Positions 37,840-46,458 of a stretch of 64,000 bases of DNA are shown here, in pieces. A program made the position numbers and the translations under genes. This DNA comes from Sphingobacterium cellulitidis. GTDB taxonomy: Bacteria > Bacteroidota > Bacteroidia > Sphingobacteriales > Sphingobacteriaceae. Numbering within the stretch: the stretch's first letter is position 1; every line of letters starts with the position of its first letter. The notes beneath the pieces were generated by a model. That model was given only the letters and a program-made list of their open reading frames with translations. It had not been told where the DNA came from and did not search any database. The DNA is taken from positions 186,001 to 250,000 of the forward strand of contig NOUX01000007.1 in NCBI GenBank assembly GCA_002245855.1. The letters run 5' to 3'.

Positions 37840-37847
37840 CAAAGATA
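37840..37847 (-). promoter_or_regulatory. -7 box immediately before hisS
   Basis: The minus strand reads TATCTTTG, matching TAnnTTTG, then GCGGCT-free spacing of only five bases to the ATG at 37834. The upstream half of this promoter falls at the edge of the repeat cluster, and the -33 position reads TCTC. Confidence 0.5.
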
Positions 37848-37860
37848 GGGATTAGATGTG

Positions 37861-38275
37861 AGAAGTGAGATGTGAGATTTGAGATAGAAAACGGAAAAGT
37901 ATAGGTGTGAAGAAATGGCCTAGATTTGATGTGAGAAGTGAGATGTGGGATATTAGAAATAGATGTGAGATGTGGGATGTGAGAATTGAGATAGAAAACG
38001 GAAAAGTATAGGTGTAAAGAAATGGGCTAGATTAGATGTGAGATGTGGGATATTAGAAATAGATGTGACAATTGAGATAGAAAACGGAAAAGTAAAGGTG
38101 TGTGGAAATGGGAGAAATTTGCTGTGATATTGGGATGTGAATTTTGAAATTTTAGAAATAAGAATTGAGGAATTGGAATGAAAAATATGATTAATAATCA
38201 TGCTTTTGAGACTAAATTTCTCAAATCTCATATCTCATATCCCAAATCTACTCTTCAAATCTACTCTTCAAATAT
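37861..38275. repeat. Low-complexity repeat cluster beside hisS
   Basis: The region is built from short units such as GATGTGAG, GTGAGATGTG and AATTGAGAT. A longer module with ATAGAAAACGGAAAAGTA recurs three times (from about 37883, 37990 and 38076, spaced 107 and 86 bases). The right end (38218-38275) holds related units in the opposite sense (CAAATCTCATATCTCATATC, and TCTACTCTTCAAA twice). It fills the whole gap between hisS and rnc and slightly enters the 3' end of rnc. No coding frame across it is credible. Confidence 0.8.
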
Positions 38276-38998
38276 CTTCAAGAATTCGCAGGCTCTTTCT
38301 GCAGCTATTTTTTCCGCGCTTTTCTTATTGAAATCGCGACCTAAGCCACATTCTTCACCATCGACCACGGCAACTACAGAAAACATTTTGTTGGACTCCC
38401 CTTCTGGGTTATCAACCTGAACAAAACTAATTTCTTTGTTGTTGTGCTGGCACCATTCGATCAAGCGGCTCTTAAAGTTTGTTTCTGTTACTTCAAGGGT
38501 TTGAATATCGACATGGGGTTTAATAATTCGGGAAAGAAGAAACTCTCGGGTGAAGGTATATCCCTTATCCAGATAGACCGCTCCAACCAAAGCTTCAAAG
38601 GCATCTCCGAGTAGAGAACCTTGTTTGTTGGGATAACTGATCATTCGAGCATCGAACTCAATCATCTCATTAAATCCAAGCTTACGGGAAAGCTGGTTCA
38701 AGTTGGCACGAGATACGATTTTAGATCGCATTTCGGTCAAGAAGCCTTCATCCTTGTAGGGATAAAGTTTAAAAAGTAATTCAGCGACCACCGACCCCAA
38801 TACTGCATCGCCCAGAAATTCCAATCGTTCATTGCTATTTTTGACCCCATCTTTGATGAGGACAGCTACGGACTTATGGCGGAATGCCATTTGGTAAAGG
38901 CGTACATTGCCAGGTACGAAACCAAGCAAGTTCTTTAGTTTCCGAACGTAATTGCGATTAGGGGACAGATAAAGATTATAAACCTGTGTGATGGGCAT
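38261..38998 (-). CDS. rnc: Ribonuclease III
   Basis: The 245-residue double-strand-specific RNase has the signature NERLEFLGDAVLG, the second acidic site GDAFEALVGAVYLDKGY and a C-terminal dsRNA-binding domain (FKSRLIEWCQHNNKE to KSAEKIAAERACEFL). The start is ATG at 38998; an upstream TTG at 39016 is less likely. It ends inside the repeat cluster: the last codons (CEFLKIFEE) overlap its right edge. It follows fabF in the classic acpP-fabF-rnc operon. Confidence 0.95.
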   Translation of the reverse strand: MPITQVYNLYLSPNRNYVRKLKNLLGFVPGNVRLYQMAFRHKSVAVLIKDGVKNSNERLEFLGDAVLGSVVAELLFKLYPYKDEGFLTEMRSKIVSRANLNQLSRKLGFNEMIEFDARMISYPNKQGSLLGDAFEALVGAVYLDKGYTFTREFLLSRIIKPHVDIQTLEVTETNFKSRLIEWCQHNNKEISFVQVDNPEGESNKMFSVVAVVDGEECGLGRDFNKKSAEKIAAERACEFLKIFEE

Positions 38999-39078
38999 AA
39001 TTACTTTAAATAACAATAGGTAGTTGGAAAATGCAACTACCTATTCTAAATGTTTAGCATGGAAAAAATGAATACATC

Positions 39079-40332
39079 TTAACCATTATACTTTTTCACA
39101 ATAATTGTTGCGTTGTGACCTCCGAACCCGAAAGTATTACTCAAAGCAGCGTTTACAACCCTTTTTTGTGCAGTATTGAACGTAAAGTTCAATTTGCTAT
39201 CAATTTCAGGGTCATCAGTGAAATGATTGATCGTTGGAGGAACAATATCATTTTTAACTGCCAAAATAGAGGCAATAGCTTCTACAGCACCAGCAGCACC
39301 TAGCAGGTGACCAGTCATGGATTTTGTAGAACTGATATTTAAATTATAAGCGTGTTCACCAAAAAGGTCAACGATAGCTTTTGTTTCACTCACATCTCCT
39401 ACAGGCGTTGAAGTTCCATGAACATTGATATAATCAATATCGGAGAAATCCATTCCGGCATCTTTGATCGCCATAGTCATGGCTAACTTAGCGCCTAATC
39501 CTTCAGGATGGGATGCAGTAATATGATACGCATCAGCACTCATTCCACCACCGACAACTTCCGCGTAAATTTTTGCTCCGCGCGCTAAGGCATGTTCCAA
39601 GCTTTCCAACACGATGGCACCAGAACCTTCACCAGATACAAATCCATCCCGATCTTTATCGAATGGTCTTGAGGCTGTTTTAGGGTCATCGTTACGCGTT
39701 GAAAGGGCATGCATTGCATTAAATCCACCGATTCCAGCTTCATTGATTGTTGCTTCAGAGCCACCAGTAATAATAATGTCGGACCTTCCCGTACGGATAT
39801 ACGTAAAGGCATCGATCATTGCGTTGGTAGCCGATGCACAAGCAGAAACAGAAGAAAAGTTAGGACCTTGCAAGCCATGGCGCATAGAAATATGTCCAGG
39901 TGCTAAGTCGATAAGCATTTTAGGAATAAAGAAAGGATTGAACCTAGGAGTACCATCTCCTTTAGAGTATTGAGCAACTTCCTCAGTGAAAGTTGTTAAT
40001 CCTCCAATTCCAGACCCCCAAATTACACCGATTCGCGTTCTGTCTAATTTATCGAAATCTAAACCTGCGTCTTTTACGGCTTCATCGGTAGATGCTATGG
40101 CGTATTGCACAAAAGGATCCATCTTACGGGCCTCTTTACGGTCCATATAGACGTGCGGATCAAAACCTTTGACTTCACAGGCGAACTGTGTCTTGAATTT
40201 TGACGCATCAAAATGCGTGATAGGAGCGGCTCCACTTACACCATTTACTAATCCCTCCCAGTATTCTGATACGGAATTACCAATAGGTGTAAGTGCGCCT
40301 AATCCTGTTACAACTACTCTCTTAAGCTCCAT
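39079..40332 (-). CDS. fabF: Beta-ketoacyl-ACP synthase II
   Basis: The 417-residue thiolase-fold condensing enzyme elongates fatty acids. The catalytic triad is visible: Cys in SVSACASATNAM, His in NVHGTSTPVGD and His in TKSMTGHLLGAAG. It follows acpP by 27 bases. Confidence 0.96.
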   Translation of the reverse strand: MELKRVVVTGLGALTPIGNSVSEYWEGLVNGVSGAAPITHFDASKFKTQFACEVKGFDPHVYMDRKEARKMDPFVQYAIASTDEAVKDAGLDFDKLDRTRIGVIWGSGIGGLTTFTEEVAQYSKGDGTPRFNPFFIPKMLIDLAPGHISMRHGLQGPNFSSVSACASATNAMIDAFTYIRTGRSDIIITGGSEATINEAGIGGFNAMHALSTRNDDPKTASRPFDKDRDGFVSGEGSGAIVLESLEHALARGAKIYAEVVGGGMSADAYHITASHPEGLGAKLAMTMAIKDAGMDFSDIDYINVHGTSTPVGDVSETKAIVDLFGEHAYNLNISSTKSMTGHLLGAAGAVEAIASILAVKNDIVPPTINHFTDDPEIDSKLNFTFNTAQKRVVNAALSNTFGFGGHNATIIVKKYNG

Positions 40333-40359
40333 TTATGATTTTTGGCCTAATAAAATTAG

Positions 40360-40596
40360 TTAGTTAACGTTTTTTTCTAAGTAAGCGATTGCTTGTCCTA
40401 CAGTACTGATGTTTTCAGCTTGGTCATCAGGAATTGCAACGTTGAATTCTTTCTCGAATTCCATGATCAACTCAACTGTATCAAGTGAGTCTGCACCTAA
40501 ATCATTCGTGAAAGAAGCCTCTGGTGTCACTTCATTTTCGTCTACACCTAACTTTTCTACGATAATTGCTTTTACTCTTGATGCGATATCTGACAT
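40360..40596 (-). CDS. acpP: Acyl carrier protein
   Basis: The 78-residue acidic four-helix protein carries the growing acyl chain on phosphopantetheine attached to Ser37 in GADSLDTVE. It heads the acpP-fabF-rnc operon. The 265-base gap to the divergent gene at 40862 is AT-rich, with candidate -7 boxes in both directions but no clear -33 boxes. Confidence 0.97.
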   Translation of the reverse strand: MSDIASRVKAIIVEKLGVDENEVTPEASFTNDLGADSLDTVELIMEFEKEFNVAIPDDQAENISTVGQAIAYLEKNVN

Positions 40597-40861
40597 GATT
40601 TTCTAGTTTAATTGTTTAATAAATCTGTGCAAAGAAAAAATAAATATTCCCAAAAATCAAATCTTTTTGACTTTTGAAACTAAATAAAGAACAAAGTTAT
40701 CCTAAATAAAGTTTTAACACCTTATTAATTAACCTTAATTCAATAATACTAAAACAAATAAAGTTTTACAAACTTAATGCATATTTAATGATATTTTTAC
40801 TTAATCATCAAACTTAAATGAACCAAAAACGTAATTTTGTAAATCATCAAATAAAATTGGC

Positions 40862-41362
40862 TTGAGCAAAATAACCTTTAAACTCGAAACTGACTTTGAC
40901 CTTGAACTGGATTTTATCCTTATTGGCATCAGTTCTGTCCTGCGAGATTATCGACTTTGCCATTTCATCAACAAACATACCGGCTTGCAATTCGTTTATG
41001 GGAAAGAAGATTATTTGGACCATAATGGAAATAGTAAAGAAAAACCCAAGGATGAATTGGACTATCACATCATATTTGAATCAAAAAAAAATAAACCCGT
41101 CCTTCGGAATCACTTTAATATTTTCAGGTACCATAATCAAACTTTCGAGTTTGAATTTTATTTATTGAGCAATCGGTCGGTGGAAGGCGCAGCCCTAATC
41201 CCTGAAATTAGTAGTTTTGATTACTTCCTGATGATCAAACATTATATCGATGAGGAAGATCTGGACGCATTATTAGAAAACATCAAGTCTATTCCTGAAG
41301 TACTCTTGGTAAAAGAAATAGACCCAACAATATTGAAATCTAAAGAAAATCTGATATTTTAG
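40862..41362 (+). CDS. IPExxxVDY-type small protein
   Basis: The 166-residue protein contains IPEISSFDYFLMIK (residues about 113-126), matching the IPExxxVDY family named after this motif in Bacteroidota. It is soluble with alternating beta strands and helices. Function is unknown. The only available start is TTG at 40862, since a stop lies 27 bases upstream without an ATG between. TAATTTTG at 40832-40839 is a good -7 box. Its place between acpP and pyk appears typical of the phylum (from memory). Confidence 0.8.
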   Translation: MSKITFKLETDFDLELDFILIGISSVLRDYRLCHFINKHTGLQFVYGKEDYLDHNGNSKEKPKDELDYHIIFESKKNKPVLRNHFNIFRYHNQTFEFEFYLLSNRSVEGAALIPEISSFDYFLMIKHYIDEEDLDALLENIKSIPEVLLVKEIDPTILKSKENLIF

Positions 41363-41473
41363 CGGATTATTAAGATAGTGTAACTAATACACATAAACCT
41401 AATCGACTGCTTTAAGGGGAGAATAAAGCAGAAAATGACTTAAAAAAGAATATAAATTTAAAATTTAATTTAA

Positions 41474-42907
41474 ATGGATAAACTAAAAAAGCGGACCAAA
41501 ATTGTTGCCACATTAGGTCCGGCTTCTTCAAAAAAAGATGTTTTAACCCGTATGATTGCTAAAGGAGTTGACGTTTGTCGCCTTAACTTCTCACACGGTT
41601 CTCAGGAAGATCACCTAAAAGTGATCAACACTATCAACGAAATCAACCAAGAACACCCTTTCAACGTAGGTATTTTAGCTGACTTACAAGGTCCGAAAAT
41701 TCGTATCGGAAAAATGAAAGAAGGTGGTGCCATTCTTGTAAATGGAAGTACTGTAGAGATGACTACGCACGAATTAATTGGTGACGAAAAGAAAATCTAC
41801 ATCACATATGACAACTTTCCGAATGACGTAAAAGAAGATGAAATCATCTTATTGGATGACGGTAAACTTCAATTGCGCGTTTTATCAACAAACCACTTAG
41901 ACACAGTTACTTGTGAAGTTGTTCATGGTGGTATTTTAACCTCTAGAAAAGGAGTTAATCTTCCAAACACCAAAGTTTCAATTCCTTCATTAACGGAAGA
42001 AGATTTAGATAATTTAAACTTTGCTCTTGACCATGGTGCTGACTGGATCGCGATGTCATTCGTACGTTCAGCAGAAGACATCAAGCAATGTAAAGAAATC
42101 ATCAAGCAAAAAGGTTCTCACGCAAAAGTGATTGCAAAAATCGAGAAGCCTGAAGCGATTGATAATATCGACAGCATTATTGAAGCAACAGACGCGATCA
42201 TGGTTGCTCGTGGTGACCTAGGTGTTGAACTTCCTATGGAAGAAGTACCAGGCCTTCAAAAGATTATTGCTCAAAAATGTCGTAACCTATCAAAACCAGT
42301 AATTATTGCTACCCAAATGTTGGAAAGTATGATTACTACTCCACGTCCAACACGTGCAGAGGTTAATGACGTTGCGAACTCGGTAATTGATGGTGCGGAT
42401 GCTGTGATGTTAAGTGGCGAAACTTCAGTTGGTGAATTCCCTGAGATCGTTATCGAAACAATGGCAAAAGTTATTACTCATGTTGAAGCGACTTCTTATC
42501 CATACTATAGTGACAAAGAACAATTAGGAACAGTACCTGTAACCCGAATTCCAGATGCTATTTGTAGTTCTTCTATTTTCTTGGCTGAAAAAACTCATGC
42601 ATCTGCAATCGCAGTAATGACTTCTTCAGGATATACTGCCATGGAAATTTCTAGTTACCGTCCGGATGCAGATATCTATGTTTTCACTGGTAATAAAACT
42701 TTATTGCGTACGCTTAGCTTATGCTGGGGTGTGAAAGCATTTATCTACGAAAAATACGAATCTACAGATGGTACAATCCAAGATGTAAACGGCTTATTAA
42801 GAGAGCGTCACTTGGTTGAACCAGGTCAGATTGTTATCAACACCTCTTCTACCCCATTACATGAAAAAGGTAGAACAAATACAATCCGTGTTTCAGAAGT
42901 AAGATAA
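41474..42907 (+). CDS. pyk: Pyruvate kinase
   Basis: The 477-residue glycolytic enzyme makes pyruvate and ATP from phosphoenolpyruvate. It shows KIVATLGPASSKKDVL, CRLNFSHGSQEDH, the active-site AKIEKPEAIDNID, and MVARGDLGVELPMEEVP with the metal and nucleotide ligands. The C-terminal allosteric domain is present. It is convergent with a small secreted protein gene across a shared terminator. Confidence 0.96.
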   Translation: MDKLKKRTKIVATLGPASSKKDVLTRMIAKGVDVCRLNFSHGSQEDHLKVINTINEINQEHPFNVGILADLQGPKIRIGKMKEGGAILVNGSTVEMTTHELIGDEKKIYITYDNFPNDVKEDEIILLDDGKLQLRVLSTNHLDTVTCEVVHGGILTSRKGVNLPNTKVSIPSLTEEDLDNLNFALDHGADWIAMSFVRSAEDIKQCKEIIKQKGSHAKVIAKIEKPEAIDNIDSIIEATDAIMVARGDLGVELPMEEVPGLQKIIAQKCRNLSKPVIIATQMLESMITTPRPTRAEVNDVANSVIDGADAVMLSGETSVGEFPEIVIETMAKVITHVEATSYPYYSDKEQLGTVPVTRIPDAICSSSIFLAEKTHASAIAVMTSSGYTAMEISSYRPDADIYVFTGNKTLLRTLSLCWGVKAFIYEKYESTDGTIQDVNGLLRERHLVEPGQIVINTSSTPLHEKGRTNTIRVSEVR

Positions 42908-42916
42908 TTACGAAAT

Positions 42917-42955
42917 AAAACAAGAAAGCCTCATTTAACATGAGGCTTTCTTGTT
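42917..42955. terminator. Long bidirectional terminator overlapping a gene end
   Basis: AAACAAGAAAGCCTCAT (42917-42933) and ATGAGGCTTTCTTGTTT (42939-42955) are a perfect 17-bp inverted repeat with a 5-base loop. It terminates pyk on the plus strand. The right arm also encodes the last residues of the convergent gene, whose stop lies in the loop. Confidence 0.9.
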
Positions 42956-43351
42956 TATATATTTTTGAAACAACTTCTGAATAAGGGAGTTTAAAACGTC
43001 TTTGGACTCAAACTTATCCTTTTGGGAATTATTGCCCAGTTTTTTGGTTCCTGGCATCATTACACTCTCCGAGCCAGTCAATTTCTTTTCTAGAATTACA
43101 CTGTCATCCATAGCCCCTTGATTTGGTGTTTGCTGCAGATTTAATTTCTTTCCTTTGTATGCATTTGGGATCTCTATGGTAGAACTTAGAGAATCAAATA
43201 ATGGTATTTTGAAAGCCTTTAAACTATCCTGCTTGGATTTATCCAACTTGAGTTCCAATGGTTTCATTTTTTGAAAATTTTGATTATTTTGAGCAGAAGA
43301 AGGAAGTACCCAAATCAAAAGCAGCATGGAAATTAGGATGAAATTTTTCAT
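42935..43351 (-). CDS. Small secreted protein of unknown function
   Basis: This 138-residue protein has a signal peptide (1-20, ending PSSAQ) and a mature part rich in Lys, Ser and Gln with no recognised domain. Its C-terminus (KYINKKASC) ends in Cys. It has its own start and a stop inside the pyk terminator loop. I cannot assign a role; the divergent neighbour is a histidine kinase, but nothing links them. Confidence 0.6.
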   Translation of the reverse strand: MKNFILISMLLLIWVLPSSAQNNQNFQKMKPLELKLDKSKQDSLKAFKIPLFDSLSSTIEIPNAYKGKKLNLQQTPNQGAMDDSVILEKKLTGSESVMMPGTKKLGNNSQKDKFESKDVLNSLIQKLFQKYINKKASC

Positions 43352-43463
43352 AATCAGTATCTTAAGTCATAATTCTATAACAAAACAAATCCATTTCTGC
43401 TAAAAAAGCTAAAATTTCGCTGTTAAAATGTGTTAAATGAGAAAATTAGCTGTTTTCCCTTAT

Positions 43464-43471
43464 TACTTTTG
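43464..43471 (+). promoter_or_regulatory. -7 box immediately before the histidine kinase gene
   Basis: TACTTTTG matches TAnnTTTG and ends 6 bases before the ATG at 43478, which implies a nearly leaderless mRNA. No good -33 TTTG is seen. Confidence 0.5.
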
Positions 43472-43477
43472 TAACAA

Positions 43478-45349
43478 ATGAAGAAAAGAAGTATTGCATT
43501 GATTATTTGGCTGATGTCCATTGCGCTTATAGGTGTAATGGCTATGCAATATTATTTTGTGCGGGAGTCCTTTATCAAGGAGTCAAAATTATTCGATGAG
43601 GAGGTTAAAGCCTCCCTATCAGCAGTAGCCAACAAAATCGAACGCCAAGAGATCTATGATTTTGCTAGGGAACAAGAACGTCTGAATCAGGAGAAGTTTA
43701 GAATTGATCAGGAAAGAATTCAGAAGAATGAAAAAATACTAGCGCTTCAGTTAAGTTATCAGGATAGTATCAAAACCTTGCAAAGAAGAGCTTTTGCACA
43801 TACGACCCACTTCAATTATCTAGAGCGTCAATTAAATCAGCAATTCCCAGCTGTCCCCATTAGTAATGAGTTCTACGAGACCTATTTACGAAGGAAAGAT
43901 TATAAACATTTAGTCAGAATCACTCTAGAACAGGGGCTTACATCTGATAACACCATTGGTGAATTCACGAATGTTGAGGCCATAAAAGTTATTCCAAGGG
44001 TGGCTCAGAAGGATGATAGTACTCGGTATTTAATTCCAGTATTTTCACCTCCAGCTACGGAAGCCATTGCCTATCAAATCCGAACATTACCTCCAAGAAT
44101 TGACTCGAGATCCATTGGGAAAATTGAGGAATTGGAGATCAAACTAAATAATTTAAGAAATCAGAAGTTAACAGAAGCTGCTACCCTATACGATACGATT
44201 GCTATTTTAGGTGGCAAAAAAAGCTCTGTCATTGCTGATGTGGCCATGGGTATGGAATTATCCAAAAGACCCTTGGCAGAACGTATCAATGGAAAAAAGA
44301 CGGTGAAATTATTGATTCATGAGCTTTCTGAGCGCGGGATAAAATCATCCTTCGTCATGGAAATCAAGGATTTCAATAAGATGCCGGTATTTCAGGGGGT
44401 GTATCAATTCAATAACGAAGAGTTAAAGGAGGTTAGCAACCCATTGATCTATACAGCAAGATTATTCCAAGGAGACCGAGGCAATGCGCCGGGTGAATTA
44501 AGTATTCACTTCCCAAATAAAGGCGGGATTATTGCGGAAACCATGGGATATTGGTTATTCCCGACCATCTTGGCCTTGCTTGCTCTATTGATTGGATGTT
44601 TCGCTTATACCCTGAGCATTATCTTCAAGCAAAAGAAGATTTCCGAAATGAAAACGGATTTCATCAACAATATGACGCATGAGTTTAAAACTCCGGTGGC
44701 TACTATTATGATCGCGAGTGAGTCCTTGCGGGATCCGGAAATTTCGGCTGATGGCAAAAGGGTAAATAAACTCGCAAATATCATTTATGATGAGAATGTC
44801 AGATTGGGTTCTCATATTGAAAGGGTTTTGAATATTGCGCGTTTAGAAAAGGAAAACTTGAAAATTGAACGCGTCAATGTTTATATCAACTCTCTGGCGA
44901 ATGCCGTTTTGGAGAGTATGCGCCTGCAAATGGATAAGGCAGAAGGAACCTTGAATATCGACTTGGCTGCAGTTAATGACTTGGTGGTTGGAGATGAACT
45001 TCACCTATCCAATGTCATGTTTAATTTGGTTGATAACGCAATTAAATACTCTCAAGAAAAACCAGAAATCACTTTCAAGACTTTTAATAGAGGGAACAAC
45101 ATTGTAATCTCCGTTGCAGATAAAGGAATGGGGATGACCAAGGATCAACAAGAAAAGATTTTTGATCAATTTTATAGGATTCCTACGGGAAATATTCACA
45201 ACGTAAAAGGCTTTGGACTAGGCCTAAGTTATGTCAATGATATCATCAAAAGACTAAACGGCAAAATATCAGTTAAAAGCGAAAAAGATAAAGGCACACA
45301 ATTTGAAGTAACTCTTCCTTTGAAGGACGCCTCCAAGGAAGTAGCATAA
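43478..45349 (+). CDS. Membrane sensor histidine kinase
   Basis: The 623-residue kinase has a first helix (about 8-27), a large periplasmic region (28-355) that starts with a coiled-coil-like stretch (EQERLNQEKFRIDQERI), and a second helix (about 359-382). A HisKA domain with His401 in NMTHEFKTP follows, then an ATPase domain with NLVDNAIKYS, DKGMGM and GFGLGLSY. The periplasmic region matches no sensor domain I know. The response regulator follows after 15 bases. The signal sensed is unknown. Confidence 0.92.
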   Translation: MKKRSIALIIWLMSIALIGVMAMQYYFVRESFIKESKLFDEEVKASLSAVANKIERQEIYDFAREQERLNQEKFRIDQERIQKNEKILALQLSYQDSIKTLQRRAFAHTTHFNYLERQLNQQFPAVPISNEFYETYLRRKDYKHLVRITLEQGLTSDNTIGEFTNVEAIKVIPRVAQKDDSTRYLIPVFSPPATEAIAYQIRTLPPRIDSRSIGKIEELEIKLNNLRNQKLTEAATLYDTIAILGGKKSSVIADVAMGMELSKRPLAERINGKKTVKLLIHELSERGIKSSFVMEIKDFNKMPVFQGVYQFNNEELKEVSNPLIYTARLFQGDRGNAPGELSIHFPNKGGIIAETMGYWLFPTILALLALLIGCFAYTLSIIFKQKKISEMKTDFINNMTHEFKTPVATIMIASESLRDPEISADGKRVNKLANIIYDENVRLGSHIERVLNIARLEKENLKIERVNVYINSLANAVLESMRLQMDKAEGTLNIDLAAVNDLVVGDELHLSNVMFNLVDNAIKYSQEKPEITFKTFNRGNNIVISVADKGMGMTKDQQEKIFDQFYRIPTGNIHNVKGFGLGLSYVNDIIKRLNGKISVKSEKDKGTQFEVTLPLKDASKEVA

Positions 45350-45364
45350 TAAATAAAAGAAATT

Positions 45365-46054
45365 ATGAATCAAAAGATATTATTAGCAGAAGATGATCCT
45401 AATTTGGGCGAGTTATTAAAGGATTACCTAGAACTAAAGGGTAAATTCGATGTGGTATTATGTAAGGATGGTCAAGAAGGTATGGATGCCTTCAGAAAAG
45501 AGGAATTTGATCTTTGTATCCTAGACGTCATGATGCCCAAGAAAGACGGCTTTTCATTAGGAAAGGATATTCGAAAAATAAATCAAACAGTTCCTATCAT
45601 CTACGCGACAGCAAAGGGAATGATGGAAGATAAAACCCAGGCATTTGAATTGGGAGGTGATGATTATATCACCAAACCCTTCCGTGTGGAGGAATTATTG
45701 CTACGAATAAATGCCTTGCTCAAAAGAGCATCGAAAGATAAAGAAGAAGAAGTTTCTGATAAATTTGAAATCGGTGATTACTTCTTCGATTATACAAGTC
45801 AGATTATTTCATTCAAGGGACAACAGCAAAAGCTTTCAACCAAAGAAGCCGAATTACTACGTCTTTTATGTTTGAAAAAGAACGATGTATTGACCCGAGA
45901 GGAAGCATTGATCAAGATCTGGCATGATGACAATTACTTTACCGGAAGAAGTATGGATGTTTTTTTAAGTAAGTTAAGAAAATATTTGAAGGAAGATCCG
46001 AATGTAGAGATTGTGAATGTCCATGGTAAAGGATATAAATTATTAGTGAGTTAA
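45365..46054 (+). CDS. OmpR-family response regulator
   Basis: The 229-residue protein has a receiver domain with acidic pocket EDD (residues about 9-11), phospho-acceptor Asp54 in LCILDVMMPKKDG and Lys in YITKPF, followed by a winged-helix DNA-binding domain (LTREEALIKIWHDD, GRSMDVFLSKLRKYL). It is co-transcribed with the sensor kinase and ends at the terminator at 46106-46140. Confidence 0.94.
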   Translation: MNQKILLAEDDPNLGELLKDYLELKGKFDVVLCKDGQEGMDAFRKEEFDLCILDVMMPKKDGFSLGKDIRKINQTVPIIYATAKGMMEDKTQAFELGGDDYITKPFRVEELLLRINALLKRASKDKEEEVSDKFEIGDYFFDYTSQIISFKGQQQKLSTKEAELLRLLCLKKNDVLTREEALIKIWHDDNYFTGRSMDVFLSKLRKYLKEDPNVEIVNVHGKGYKLLVS

Positions 46055-46105
46055 TATCAGATTTTTGGGAAGAGTTCTTCTCAGAATGATTACAAAAATA
46101 AAATG

Positions 46106-46140
46106 AATAGGGACAAAATTAATTTTGTCCCTATTTTTTT
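46106..46140 (+). terminator. Terminator of the two-component operon
   Basis: AATAGGGACAAAATT (46106-46120) and AATTTTGTCCCTATT (46121-46135) are a perfect palindrome followed by a T-run. It lies about 50 bases after the response-regulator stop. Confidence 0.88.
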
Positions 46141-46289
46141 GGTATTCCCTCTACACTATTGCTTTAGGCCAGATTATTATAGAATGGAGACATATTAAAA
46201 TGGCTAATAATTTGTTTTTACTGGGGAGAAATCTCTGGTCACAAATCTTTTTTTTGCAAAATATAAATCTTATCCATAACTTAGCCACC

Positions 46290-46386
46290 GCTTATAGAGA
46301 AAGGCAGAGGGACTAGACCCGATGAAGCCTTAGCAACCTGTCCCTTGACAAGGTGCTACATTCTACCCCGATTGGGAAAGATAAGC
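46290..46386 (+). promoter_or_regulatory. SAM-I (S-box) riboswitch upstream of metE
   Basis: The closing helix P1 is GCTTAT (46290-46295) and ATAAGC (46381-46386). Inside are the conserved kink-turn and core elements: AGAGGGACTAGACCCGATGA, AGCAACC, GGTGCTA and GGGAAAGAT. This is the S-box aptamer, which binds S-adenosylmethionine and lowers expression of methionine genes. No clear terminator hairpin follows in the 72 bases before metE, so control may be at translation or by a weak structure. The rest of 46055-46458 shows only the preceding terminator. Confidence 0.93.
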
Positions 46387-46458
46387 TGGTTACAGGTACC
46401 TTAGTAGCCTTCTCTTAGCAAAGACTTTTTGAAACATTTTAATTTAGTAGAGATCTAT

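Noticed and set aside
37861..38275. Possible CRISPR array, because similar units recur.
   Set aside because: Units are short and variable, there are no unique spacers of even length, and no cas gene is nearby.
38178..38420. A plus-strand frame opposite the 3' end of rnc.
   Set aside because: It is made of repeat sequence and antisense rnc codons.
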